A stretch of 6,812 bases of DNA from Actinomycetota bacterium (GCA_015711775.1 JACVJB010000045.1:1-6812); one strand, 5' to 3'; shown: positions 1-6,711, numbered from the stretch's first letter. Notes: generated from the sequence alone by a model not told the origin. Numbers and translations are program-made.

Positions 1-1986
1 TGAAATTAATTTTGAATAATTCTTTGCGATTATTCTCTGTGAGCTGGTATAGTCTTTTGCCATGAGATACAATGTTGATATCTGGAGTATGCCAAACGCA
101 TCATCCTCATATTCTATGACAGATGATTCTATCTCAATATCTGCACTGCTGTAAAAACCGATTATTAAAAGCTCTTTTGCTTTGCTTGTATGGGTAAAAA
201 CCGCGGGGACGTTTTTCTTGCCGCTGTTGCCTGTATCTGCGACAGTTACTGTATTTGTGCTTTCTGCGCTTTCGATAACAGTTTCTGTATCTTCAGTTCC
301 GCCAGAATTGTCTGAATTGCTGTTGTTATCATTAAAGAGATTATCATACACTTCAGGCAGGTATGTTTTTATCTGCAGGTTATCAGGCCGGGCATCTGTA
401 TTTATTGTTCCTATTGAAACGCTGACCCCATTTTTTTCAAGAGCGCTTACTGCAGCAAATGTATAATAAGTATATGACCTTATATCTGCTATTTTCCTGT
501 ATATTGTTAAAGCCTCTTCTTTGTTTCCGGTTTTCTCAAGGGACTTTGCCTGCCAGAACAGGGCTTTTTCACCAAGCGTGCTGCCTTTAAATTTTACAGC
601 CATATTTTTAAAAGTATTAAGCGCTGAGCTGTAATCTTCGCTTTTATAATGGATCCAGCCAAGCTCCCAGTATGCGTCATTAATTTTATCGCCTGAAGGG
701 TAAAGATCAGCTATTTTCTGATAGTTTTTTGCCGCATTTTCAAGGTCATCGGCCAGAAAATAAATTCTTCCCATCCTGTAAAGCGCATCATCTGCGTAGT
801 TGCTTTGTGGAAAGCTTTTTAAAAGATTTTCATAATTTCTGATTGCAGAGTCACGCCTGTCAAGATTTGTCTCTGCCCTGCCAAGAAAGTAAAGGCTGTC
901 ATCAGCAAAGCTTCCTGCAGGCGCCAAATTATAACATGAAAGAAGATAATCCTTTGATAATTTGTAGTCTCTCAAATTAAAATAGCACATGCCTAACTTA
1001 AAAAGAGTTTTAGCCTCAAGGGCGGTATTTGTGCCTGATGACTTTATATTCTCAAGCACCTGCATGAATTCTGAAATTGCGCTGTTATACATATAAAGGT
1101 CAAAAAAACGCTCGCCACGCCCGTATATCTGATCATTGCTGAAATCAAATTTCATATCAGGATTTTTATCTATTATAAGCTGTATTGCGGAATATGCGCT
1201 GCCTGCATATTCGCTTTCTGGATACATCAGCCAGATTTTTTTATAGTTTTCCAGCGCCTGGGTAAAATTTGCGTTTTTTTCCATACAAACTGCAAGCTGG
1301 AAAACACTGTAAGGAATCAGCAGTGAGTCGCTGTAATTATCTATAAATTTCTTATACTCTTCCTGTGCATCTAAATACCGCTCCTGCATAAAAAATAAAT
1401 CAGCATATTCAAGGGAGGCCTTTTCCGAAAAAATTGAATCGGGAAAATTTTCCTTAAGTCTTAAATAAATCTGGCGTGCGCTGTCAAACTTCTGGCTCAA
1501 AAGCAGACTTTTTGCCAGATAATAAAGTATGTGGTCCTGAAGTATAAGATATGTGTCTTTTACCTGGTTGAAGTAATATTCTGCTATAACGTAGTCTTTT
1601 TTTTCAAGCGCCTGAACTCCATTAACAAAATATTCTCTCTGCCTTTCCAGTTCCTTAATTCCGTACGGGTTTGTGTCATAGTCTTTGAGGGCGCTGTTAT
1701 ATTTTATGCCAGTATCTTCAGAAGATTCAGGAACCTGCACAGTTGTTTCAGGACTGTCATTGCCTGGCATGTCTACCTGGGGGTTTTGTACCTGGGAAGC
1801 GACAGAATGTTCTGCTCCCTCCTGGTTATCAGTATTGGCTGAAGTACTTTCTTCATAGACAGTTTTATTAATAGCGCCGCATCCTGAAGACAGGAAAATA
1901 AAAACAGCAAAAAGCAGCAGCATGAATACCTGTATGGCAATTGTGCCGAAATTCTTTATTCTAAAGTATGTGTTTTTCTCTGGCAT
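1..1986 (-). CDS. TPR-rich lipoprotein, probable N-terminal part of an Slt-type lytic murein transglycosylase (3' end beyond window)
   Basis: An uninterrupted frame of 662 codons begins at ATG 1986-1984 and is still open at base 1, so the C-terminus is missing. The N-terminus has a basic stretch (K4, R9, K11), a hydrophobic segment (residues about 14-33) and a lipobox-like L-S-S-G-C with Cys36, which suggests export and lipid anchoring. Residues about 37-95 form a Ser/Thr/Glu/Asn/Pro-rich tether. From about 115 to 515 come helical repeats of 33-37 residues of TPR type, clearest at about 327-358, 362-395, 397-429, 434-466 and 471-505. The last repeat ends in an S-Y-T-Y-Y-T-F-A-A segment, recalling the SYYG/LLA motif of the Slt70 superhelix. 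Residues about 597-655 resemble the next Slt helices (AKELLIIGFYSSA). The family normally ends in a goose-type lysozyme-like domain cleaving peptidoglycan with anhydromuramic ends; that domain is not visible here. A weak ACAGG ribosome site lies 8 nt before the start. Met22 is a worse start because it drops the basic n-region. The alternative is a non-enzymatic TPR lipoprotein. Confidence 0.85.
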   Translation of the reverse strand, partial: MPEKNTYFRIKNFGTIAIQVFMLLLFAVFIFLSSGCGAINKTVYEESTSANTDNQEGAEHSVASQVQNPQVDMPGNDSPETTVQVPESSEDTGIKYNSALKDYDTNPYGIKELERQREYFVNGVQALEKKDYVIAEYYFNQVKDTYLILQDHILYYLAKSLLLSQKFDSARQIYLRLKENFPDSIFSEKASLEYADLFFMQERYLDAQEEYKKFIDNYSDSLLIPYSVFQLAVCMEKNANFTQALENYKKIWLMYPESEYAGSAYSAIQLIIDKNPDMKFDFSNDQIYGRGERFFDLYMYNSAISEFMQVLENIKSSGTNTALEAKTLFKLGMCYFNLRDYKLSKDYLLSCYNLAPAGSFADDSLYFLGRAETNLDRRDSAIRNYENLLKSFPQSNYADDALYRMGRIYFLADDLENAAKNYQKIADLYPSGDKINDAYWELGWIHYKSEDYSSALNTFKNMAVKFKGSTLGEKALFWQAKSLEKTGNKEEALTIYRKIADIRSYTYYTFAAVSALEKNGVSVSIGTINTDARPDNLQIKTYLPEVYDNLFNDNNSNSDNSGGTEDTETVIESAESTNTVTVADTGNSGKKNVPAVFTHTSKAKELLIIGFYSSADIEIESSVIEYEDDAFGILQISTLYLMAKDYTSSQRIIAKNYSKLIS
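1861..1986 (-). other. Lipoprotein signal peptide with lipobox Cys36
   Basis: Residues 1-36 of the TPR protein carry three basic residues, then a hydrophobic core rich in Leu, Phe, Val and Ile, then L-S-S-G-C. The -1 Gly and +1 Cys fit signal peptidase II. Ser at -3 is less usual than Leu, Val or Ile, so lipidation is likely rather than certain. The residues after the Cys are polar and low complexity, as in a lipoprotein tether. Residue 37 is Gly, so there is no Asp+2 inner-membrane retention signal of the enterobacterial type. Confidence 0.7.
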
Positions 1987-2174
1987 ATTATTTGCCTGTT
2001 TTTGCTGCTTTAATTATTTTTAAGGAAATTATATTCACAGTATAAAGCTTTATTCTTAAAAGCAGCGGTATATTTTTAAAATTACATTAAAGCCATTTTA
2101 TCATATCTTTATATTATTATGCCAAATCTTATTATTGCCTGCGCGGGAGATGTTTAAATCTTTTAAATGATGTT

Positions 2175-2203
2175 TTTACTCAATGTTAAAAAAGTTATAT
2201 AAT
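2175..2203 (+). promoter_or_regulatory. Sigma-70-type promoter of the patatin gene
   Basis: A TTTACT -35 (2175-2180, four of six consensus bases) is followed after exactly 17 bp by a perfect TATAAT -10 (2198-2203). Transcription would start near 2210, giving a leader of about 19 nt, just long enough for the ribosome binding site. This is inferred from sequence only. Confidence 0.55.
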
Positions 2204-2217
2204 TAGTGTATATAAAA

Positions 2218-2223
2218 AAGAGG
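2218..2223 (+). promoter_or_regulatory. Ribosome binding site of the patatin gene
   Basis: AAGAGG lies 5 nt before ATG 2229. It is the strongest Shine-Dalgarno in the window and fixes the start of the patatin gene. Confidence 0.7.
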
Positions 2224-2228
2224 CAATT

Positions 2229-3071
2229 ATGGCTTTATTTAAAAAAAAGAAAATAGGAATTGCTCTTTCCGGAGGATCAGCGCGCGGGCTTGCGCATATT
2301 GGAGTTCTGCAGGTCCTTGATGAAATTGGGGTACAAATAAGCGCAGTCAGCGGCTGCAGCATGGGAGCCATTGTGGGCGCTGTTTACAGCCTTGGATATG
2401 ACCTTAAAGAGATAGAGGATTATATAAAAAAAACCGACTGGAGAAACTTCCTTTTATTTTCAGTTCTTGCGCTGTCCCGGGCAGGAATAGTAAATGACCA
2501 TAAAGTGGAGGAAGTATTTAAAAAATTCTTTGGCGGCAAAAGTTTTGATGACTGCAGCAGGCAGTTCTGCTGCGTTGCTGTTGACATTATAAGCGGAAAA
2601 AAAGTTGTTTTAAAATCAGGTAGAATAAAAGATGCAGTGAGGGCGTCGATTTCTGTTCCCGGCATTTTCCCGCCTGTTTACATAGACGGTGGAATACTAG
2701 TGGACGGAGGCGTAATGGAGCCGCTTCCCACTGAAGCAATAAGAGAGCTTGACTGCAATTACATTATTGCATCATCTATTTCCTTTGAAAGTGATGATTC
2801 GGCCATTCAGGAAAAAACAGCAGCAGCGCGCGCCAAAGAGAATAATGATATAAAAAAAATTTCCATACAGTCAATACTTGATAAAAGCATGAACCTTGTC
2901 CACACCCAAATTGTTAAAAGTTATATTGAAAAAGCCGATATTGTAATTGAGCCAAAAATAGGGGACTTCGGCTTTTTTGATTTTGCCAAGGGTCAGCAGA
3001 TAATTGAAGCAGGCCGCAAAGCTGCAATTAAAAAAATTCCTGAAATAAAGAATAAATTAAAGATAAGATAA
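2229..3071 (+). CDS. Patatin-like phospholipase, RssA/NTE-type family
   Basis: This 280-residue protein is a complete bacterial patatin-like serine hydrolase, expected to cleave acyl esters of phospholipids or lysophospholipids with a Ser-Asp dyad. Visible motifs in order: the glycine-rich oxyanion loop S14-G-G-S-A-R-G20 followed by LAHIGVL; the nucleophile elbow G42-C-S-M-G46 with Ser44; and the V-D-G-G block with catalytic Asp159, followed by V-M-E-P-L-P. The S-V-P-G-I-F-P-P segment (142-149) is also typical. No signal peptide or membrane segment is seen. The Lys-rich start (residues 5-8) could favour membrane surfaces, which is inference. The length fits stand-alone cytoplasmic members. 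It has its own promoter and a good ribosome site, is divergent from the Slt-like gene, and converges on nadC. The substrate cannot be told from sequence. The family call is firm; the RssA name is a resemblance only. Confidence 0.95.
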   Translation: MALFKKKKIGIALSGGSARGLAHIGVLQVLDEIGVQISAVSGCSMGAIVGAVYSLGYDLKEIEDYIKKTDWRNFLLFSVLALSRAGIVNDHKVEEVFKKFFGGKSFDDCSRQFCCVAVDIISGKKVVLKSGRIKDAVRASISVPGIFPPVYIDGGILVDGGVMEPLPTEAIRELDCNYIIASSISFESDDSAIQEKTAAARAKENNDIKKISIQSILDKSMNLVHTQIVKSYIEKADIVIEPKIGDFGFFDFAKGQQIIEAGRKAAIKKIPEIKNKLKIR

Positions 3072-3080
3072 CTGTATTTT

Positions 3081-3956
3081 CTATTCAAATTCCAGCGAAA
3101 AATCTGCAGCAGGCGCAGAGTGGGTGATGCATCCTGCAGATATTATGTCAACCCCGCATTTGCATATATCTTCAACGCTTTCAAGAGTTACTCCTCCGCT
3201 TGCCTCTATAAGGCATGCTCCGCTGGTTTTCTCCCTTATAATTTTTACTGCTTCTGACATTTGTTCTGCGCTCATGTTGTCAAGCATTACAATGTCAGCC
3301 TTATTTGCGATGGCCTCATCAAGTTCGGCAAAAGTTTTTACTTCAACTTCTATTTTTAATTGATGAGGCGCCATAGCTTTTGCTGCTTTTAAAGCATTTG
3401 CAATGCCGCCTGCGGCAACTATGTGATTATCTTTTATGAGCACTCCGTCAAAAAGCCCGTACCTGTGATTAAATCCGCCTCCACAGGCAACAGCATATTT
3501 TTCAAGTTTTCTGAGTCCCGGTTTTGTTTTTCTCGTATCTGTCACTTTTATATTATACTTTGAGGCAATTGACACAAATTTTGAAGTAAAAGCGGCAATT
3601 CCTGACATATGCTGCAAAAAATTCAGGGCGGTCCTTTCTGCAGAAAGTATGCTTGCCGAAGGCCCTTTTACCCTGCATATTATATCCCTGTCATTTAAAA
3701 AATCCCCGTCCTGTTTTAATTTTTCAAATACAACCCTTTTATCAATTTCCTCAAACACAAACTGCATTATATCTATGCCACAGAGGACGGTACCTTCTTT
3801 TTGTTTGCAAACTGCAAATGCGCAGGACGTACTTTGAGAGGGTATGGTATATTTTGAGGTAATATCCCCATAACCTCCGAGATCCTCCCTTAGAGCCTGC
3901 CTGATAATTTCCTGTACCTCAAACTTTTCAAGTTTTTTTATTGATGATGTTTCCAA
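3081..3956 (-). CDS. nadC: Nicotinate-nucleotide pyrophosphorylase, carboxylating (quinolinate phosphoribosyltransferase)
   Basis: NadC (EC 2.4.2.19) converts quinolinate and PRPP to nicotinate mononucleotide, CO2 and pyrophosphate, the third step of de novo NAD synthesis in the cytoplasm. The 291-residue length is usual. Family motifs are intact: E24-D-L-G..G-D-I-T33; E107-R-T-A-L-N-F-L-Q with S118-G; D140-T-R-K-T-K-P-G-L-R149; E152-K-Y-A-V..G-G-G-F-N-H-R165; L173-I-K-D-N-H178; E203-V-E-V; M224-L-D-N-M; E251-A-S-G-G; and I272-S-A-G-C-I-T-H-S280. These include the Arg, Lys and His residues that bind quinolinate and PRPP. Translation must start at TTG (3956-3954): an in-frame TGA lies six codons upstream, the next in-frame Met is residue 64 (past conserved sequence), and GCAGG sits 8 nt before the TTG. 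It is the last gene of nadA-nadB-nadC, 114 bp after nadB, and ends 9 bp from the convergent patatin gene. Confidence 0.97.
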   Translation of the reverse strand: METSSIKKLEKFEVQEIIRQALREDLGGYGDITSKYTIPSQSTSCAFAVCKQKEGTVLCGIDIMQFVFEEIDKRVVFEKLKQDGDFLNDRDIICRVKGPSASILSAERTALNFLQHMSGIAAFTSKFVSIASKYNIKVTDTRKTKPGLRKLEKYAVACGGGFNHRYGLFDGVLIKDNHIVAAGGIANALKAAKAMAPHQLKIEVEVKTFAELDEAIANKADIVMLDNMSAEQMSEAVKIIREKTSGACLIEASGGVTLESVEDICKCGVDIISAGCITHSAPAADFSLEFE

Positions 3957-3957
3957 C

Positions 3958-3975
3958 TTAAAAACCTGCTTTCAT
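3958..3975 (-). promoter_or_regulatory. Five-codon upstream reading frame abutting the nadC start
   Basis: On the minus strand, ATG at 3975 opens a frame of five codons (M-K-A-G-F) ending in TAA at 3960-3958. One base later comes the TTG start of nadC. The mini-frame covers the nadC Shine-Dalgarno (GCAGG, 3969-3965). It could couple or compete with initiation at the weak TTG codon. The ATG has no clear ribosome site of its own, so it may be chance. Confidence 0.25.
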
Positions 3976-3988
3976 GCCTGTTGTAGCT

Positions 3989-4002
3989 GCTTAAATATAA
4001 GC
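3989..4002 (-). repeat. Small inverted repeat in the nadB-nadC gap
   Basis: On the minus strand GCTTA-TATT-TAAGC can form a 5-bp stem with a 4-nt loop. It lies about 30 nt before the nadC start and near the start of any transcript from the candidate internal promoter. It has no T-tract and is too weak to be an intrinsic terminator. It may be incidental. Confidence 0.2.
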
Positions 4003-4008
4003 ATTAAT

Positions 4009-4037
4009 ATTATTAGCCTGTTAAAAAACACTGTAAA
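4009..4037 (-). promoter_or_regulatory. Candidate internal promoter for nadC
   Basis: Reading the minus strand, TTTACA (4037-4032, five of six -35 bases) is followed after 17 bp by AATAAT (4014-4009, five of six -10 bases, missing the first T). The predicted transcription start is near 4002, giving a leader of about 45 nt. The unusually long nadB-nadC gap (114 bp) gives room for it. The call rests on sequence match alone in AT-rich DNA. Confidence 0.3.
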
Positions 4038-4070
4038 TAAAATCTTTGAAAAATCCTTCAATAAAAAATA

Positions 4071-5723
4071 TTATTCAACCGGTTCAAAATGAGACTCGTC
4101 ATTTTTAAGAATAATGTGCTTTTTCCAGCTGGTATCATCTTTTTTTGGCCAGTCATTGCGAAGATGCGTGCCCCTGCTCTCAGTTCGCAGTAAAGCCGCT
4201 TTTGAAATAAGGCTGCCTACAGTCAGCATATTGGCAAATTCTATTGTTTCTTTATTTGCCGGAACAGGGCACAGATATTTTTTTGCTGTATTGTTTATAT
4301 ATTCCCGGGCACTTACTAAACTTTTTTCGTCCCGCAGTATTCCGACATTTGTACTCATCATTTTTCGGAAATCAGGTATCAGCTCAGAAATATTTACCGG
4401 AGGGAGGTTCTCCATGCTTTTTCCGCTACCAATACTTTTTGCAAATTCATTTATTTTTGCCAGTATCCTGTCGTTTGAACACTTATTTTTATTCTTTATT
4501 TTCCTTATTATATCCCTTGATATTTCCCAGCCAAAAACAAGCCCTTCAATAAGGGAATTGCTTGCAAGCCTGTTTGCTCCATGAGCCCCGGTTGCCGCTG
4601 TTTCTCCGCAGGCATAAAGGCCGGCAATATCGGTTCTTCCTTTAAGGTCTGTTTTTATACCTCCGTTTAAGTAATGAGCCGCAGGAAATACTTTAATCAA
4701 ATCAGTTGTCAGGCTAAGCCCGTTTTCCTTAAGCTTTGCAATTATATTGGGAAATCGCACTTTAAGCAGTTTTTCAGGGACATGTGTTGCATCAAGGAAT
4801 ATAAAATGAAGGTGCTGCTCTGACATTACTCTAACCATTTCCCTGACTACGATGTCCCTTGGAGCAAGTTCAGCTTTAGGGTGCCTGCCAACCATAAAGC
4901 GCCTGCCGCTGCTGTCTCTAAGGTATGCTCCTTCTCCCCTTAAGGCTTCAGTGATTAAAAAAAGATGCCCGTCATTTGTTTTAAATACTGTGGGGTGAAA
5001 CTGTATAAACTCAATATCTTTAATGGATGCGCCTGCCCTGTATGCCATTGCTATGCCGTCACCGGTTGAAATTGAGGGATTAGTGGAAACATCATAAAGC
5101 TGACCTATGCCGCCGCTTGCAATTACAATATTTGAACATGGGTGTATATGGACCGAATTATTTTTTATATCCAGCGCAATTATCCCTGCAACCCTTCCGG
5201 AGTCTGTGATTATATCCACTGCAAGATGTTCGCTGTAAAAATCAATATTTGAAAAAGTTCCCGAATATTTTACCAGCTTCTTTTCAATTTCTTCCCCTGT
5301 TGCATCGCCGCCTGCATGAAGAACGCGCGGATATGTGTGGCCGCCCTCAGTGGTAAGGCTTATTTCACCGCCTGTGATATCAAAAGTTATTCCAAGCTCC
5401 ACAAGATCCTCAATCATGCGGGGCGCGCTTTTTACAAGTTTTTCCACAGCATTACTGTCACACAGACCCTGTCCCGCTTCAATCGTATCCGCATAATGCA
5501 CTTTCCACCAGTCAGGCCTTTTAACTGCGGCAGCTATTCCTCCCTGGGCGTACCAGGTGGTTGACTCTGATAAATTGCTTTTTGTAAGAACCTTAACTTT
5601 GGCGTACTTTGATATGCGTATTGCCGTGGAAAGGCCGGCTATTCCGCTGCCGATTATAATGCAGTCGCAAAAGTCGTGTATTTTTTTTATATCACAACCA
5701 TTGATTAAATATCTTGGAAACAT
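4071..5723 (-). CDS. nadB: L-aspartate oxidase
   Basis: NadB (EC 1.4.3.16) is an FAD enzyme that oxidises L-aspartate to iminoaspartate, passing electrons to O2 or fumarate; its product feeds quinolinate synthase. This 550-residue protein shows the FAD-binding G25-S-G-I-A-G30 fold, the S-T-T-W-Y-A-Q-G-G-I-A-A segment (54-65), the T-E-G-G-H-T..R-V-L-H-A block with Glu126, F-H-P-T with His243, A-P-R-D with Arg289, A-A-H-Y..G-G with His350, and H-G-A-N-R-L-A-S-N-S with Arg385. By my recall these four match E. coli His244, Arg290, His351 and Arg386, so the active site is complete. The E-S-R-G-T-H motif near the end belongs to the helical C-terminal domain. T-E-G-G-H and the NadB-type ending, together with flanking nadA and nadC, separate it from succinate dehydrogenase or fumarate reductase flavoproteins. 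A GAGAG site (5736-5732) lies 8 nt before the ATG and overlaps the nadA stop, suggesting translational coupling. Confidence 0.97.
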   Translation of the reverse strand: MFPRYLINGCDIKKIHDFCDCIIIGSGIAGLSTAIRISKYAKVKVLTKSNLSESTTWYAQGGIAAAVKRPDWWKVHYADTIEAGQGLCDSNAVEKLVKSAPRMIEDLVELGITFDITGGEISLTTEGGHTYPRVLHAGGDATGEEIEKKLVKYSGTFSNIDFYSEHLAVDIITDSGRVAGIIALDIKNNSVHIHPCSNIVIASGGIGQLYDVSTNPSISTGDGIAMAYRAGASIKDIEFIQFHPTVFKTNDGHLFLITEALRGEGAYLRDSSGRRFMVGRHPKAELAPRDIVVREMVRVMSEQHLHFIFLDATHVPEKLLKVRFPNIIAKLKENGLSLTTDLIKVFPAAHYLNGGIKTDLKGRTDIAGLYACGETAATGAHGANRLASNSLIEGLVFGWEISRDIIRKIKNKNKCSNDRILAKINEFAKSIGSGKSMENLPPVNISELIPDFRKMMSTNVGILRDEKSLVSAREYINNTAKKYLCPVPANKETIEFANMLTVGSLISKAALLRTESRGTHLRNDWPKKDDTSWKKHIILKNDESHFEPVE

Positions 5724-5735
5724 AAGCTTTACTCT

Positions 5736-6650
5736 CTAACTTAATTCAAGCATTCTGTCTATTGCATGCCTTGCCCGGGCAATAACAGTGGCATCAATTG
5801 TAATTTCAAAAATTTCCTCCTGCAGAGACCAGAGAATTTTTTCCGCAGTTATAAGTTTCATATTGGGGCATATTGCTTTTTCATATGCCGGGAAAAATAT
5901 TTTATCAGGGTTCTCCAGCTCCATCCTGTGCAGTATGCCTATCTCTGTCCCGATAATAAATTCTTTTTTAGAGGACTTCTTTACAAAGGAGAGCATCTGG
6001 CCCGTACTCAGCACTTCGTCAGCTGCCGCAGCAACATCAGGCGTTGATTCAGGATGCACAAGTACAACCGCATCAAGATGTTCTTTTTTAAGAGCAATAA
6101 GAGATTTGAGGTTTATCCTTACATGCGTGGGGCAATAACCGTTGCCTAAAATCATTTCCCTTCCTGTCCGGCTCTTAACATAGCTGCCAAGATATTTATC
6201 AGGGATAAAAATAATTTTTTTGTCAGGAGGTATGGAATTTACAATTTTTACAGCATTTGAAGATGTGCAGCATATATCACTTAATGCCTTTACGGCTGCG
6301 GTTGAATTAACATAACAGACAACAACTGCACCGGGATACTTGTTTTTTAAATCCTTAAGATCGTCTTCTGTGATCATATCTGCCATTGGACATCCGGCAT
6401 TTTCATCAGGAATAAGGACTTTTTTTTGGGGAGAAATTATTTTTGCAGTCTCTGCCATGAAGTGAACACCGCAGAATACAATCATGCTGTTTTGCGTCTT
6501 AGACGCTTCTATGCTCAGCTGAAGGGAGTCGCCCACAAAGTCTGCAATATCCTGTACCTCACCTATCTGGTAATTATGAGCAAGTATTACTGCATCCTTT
6601 TCTTTTTTAAGCTTAAAAATTCTGTCTGTCAGTTCTGTTTCTTTATTCAT
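5736..6650 (-). CDS. nadA: Quinolinate synthase, [4Fe-4S] enzyme
   Basis: NadA (EC 2.5.1.72) condenses iminoaspartate from NadB with dihydroxyacetone phosphate to quinolinate. At 304 residues it is of the short type, without the longer inserts of the E. coli enzyme. The three cluster-binding cysteines are in place: Cys87 (A-G-C-P-M-A-D), Cys173 (G-Y-C-P-T-H) and Cys261 (A-I-C-P-N-M-K). Other family motifs are A24-H-N-Y27, A36-D-F-V-G-D-S-L43, G61-V-H-F-M-A-E67, C112-Y-V-N-S-T117, H199-P-E201 and G234-T-E-I-G-I-L-H-R242. Residue 202 is Ser where I recall Cys in most homologues (HPEC); this is not one of the three cluster ligands. The start is bounded by an in-frame TAA two codons upstream, and the next Met is residue 56, so ATG 6650 is the only sensible start. 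No Shine-Dalgarno precedes it. It is the first gene of the operon, 12 bp before nadB. Confidence 0.97.
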   Translation of the reverse strand: MNKETELTDRIFKLKKEKDAVILAHNYQIGEVQDIADFVGDSLQLSIEASKTQNSMIVFCGVHFMAETAKIISPQKKVLIPDENAGCPMADMITEDDLKDLKNKYPGAVVVCYVNSTAAVKALSDICCTSSNAVKIVNSIPPDKKIIFIPDKYLGSYVKSRTGREMILGNGYCPTHVRINLKSLIALKKEHLDAVVLVHPESTPDVAAAADEVLSTGQMLSFVKKSSKKEFIIGTEIGILHRMELENPDKIFFPAYEKAICPNMKLITAEKILWSLQEEIFEITIDATVIARARHAIDRMLELS

Positions 6651-6688
6651 AATTTAAAAACTAAAAAGAATTGAATATTTTTTAATTT

Positions 6689-6711
6689 GCGTTTAAATTA
6701 TATAGCGTTTA
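6689..6711 (+). repeat. Tandem GCGTTTA repeats flanking the nadA -10 box
   Basis: GCGTTTA occurs at 6689-6695 and again at 6705-6711, a 16-bp period; extended to 16 bp the two units agree at 12 positions. The only good TATAAT for nadA (6702-6697) lies between them. This placement would suit a repressor operator or could be chance in AT-rich DNA; the paired GCG triplets are the only G/C-rich spots nearby. Confidence 0.3.

Larger units (their letters stand above)
1987..2228. other. Divergent intergenic region between the TPR/Slt-like gene and the patatin gene
   Basis: These 242 bp are non-coding and very AT-rich, with stops in all frames. They must hold the promoters of both divergent genes. 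The plus-strand promoter is convincing and listed separately. For the minus strand the best -10 is TATAAT at 2033-2028, but no good -35 lies at the right distance, so that promoter is unassigned. A perfect 12-bp palindrome, ATAAAGCTTTAT, lies at 2042-2053, just upstream of that -10. Two TTTAAAT copies at 2153-2159 and 2162-2168 lie just upstream of the patatin -35 and could act as an UP-like element. Confidence 0.6.

Noticed and set aside
182..466. Plus-strand open frame of 94 codons
   Set aside because: It lies wholly antisense to the TPR/Slt-like coding region, whose frame has signal, repeat and family features; no ribosome site or recognisable product.
1531..1842. Plus-strand open frame of 103 codons, hydrophobic
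   Set aside because: Antisense to the TPR gene; the hydrophobicity is a by-product of complementing polar, acidic and Lys-rich codons.
3102..3141. Inverted repeat ATCTGCAG / CTGCAGAT as a terminator for the patatin gene
   Set aside because: The 24-nt loop is long, no T-tract follows, and it encodes the conserved nadC C-terminus.
4114..4584. Plus-strand open frame of 156 codons with Leu/Phe/Ile-rich stretches
   Set aside because: Antisense shadow of the nadB C-terminal domain, where the minus-strand frame carries conserved family motifs.
4071..5723. Succinate dehydrogenase or fumarate reductase flavoprotein instead of NadB
   Set aside because: T-E-G-G-H motif, NadB-type C-terminus and position between nadA and nadC all favour L-aspartate oxidase.
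6420..6427. Eight-base homopolymer runs in nadA (and in nadB near 5681-5700 and in the patatin gene near 2240 and 2430) as phase-variation tracts
   Set aside because: Lys-rich codons in an AT-rich genome give A8 runs readily; the frames are intact and the genes are housekeeping, so contingency switching is not supported.
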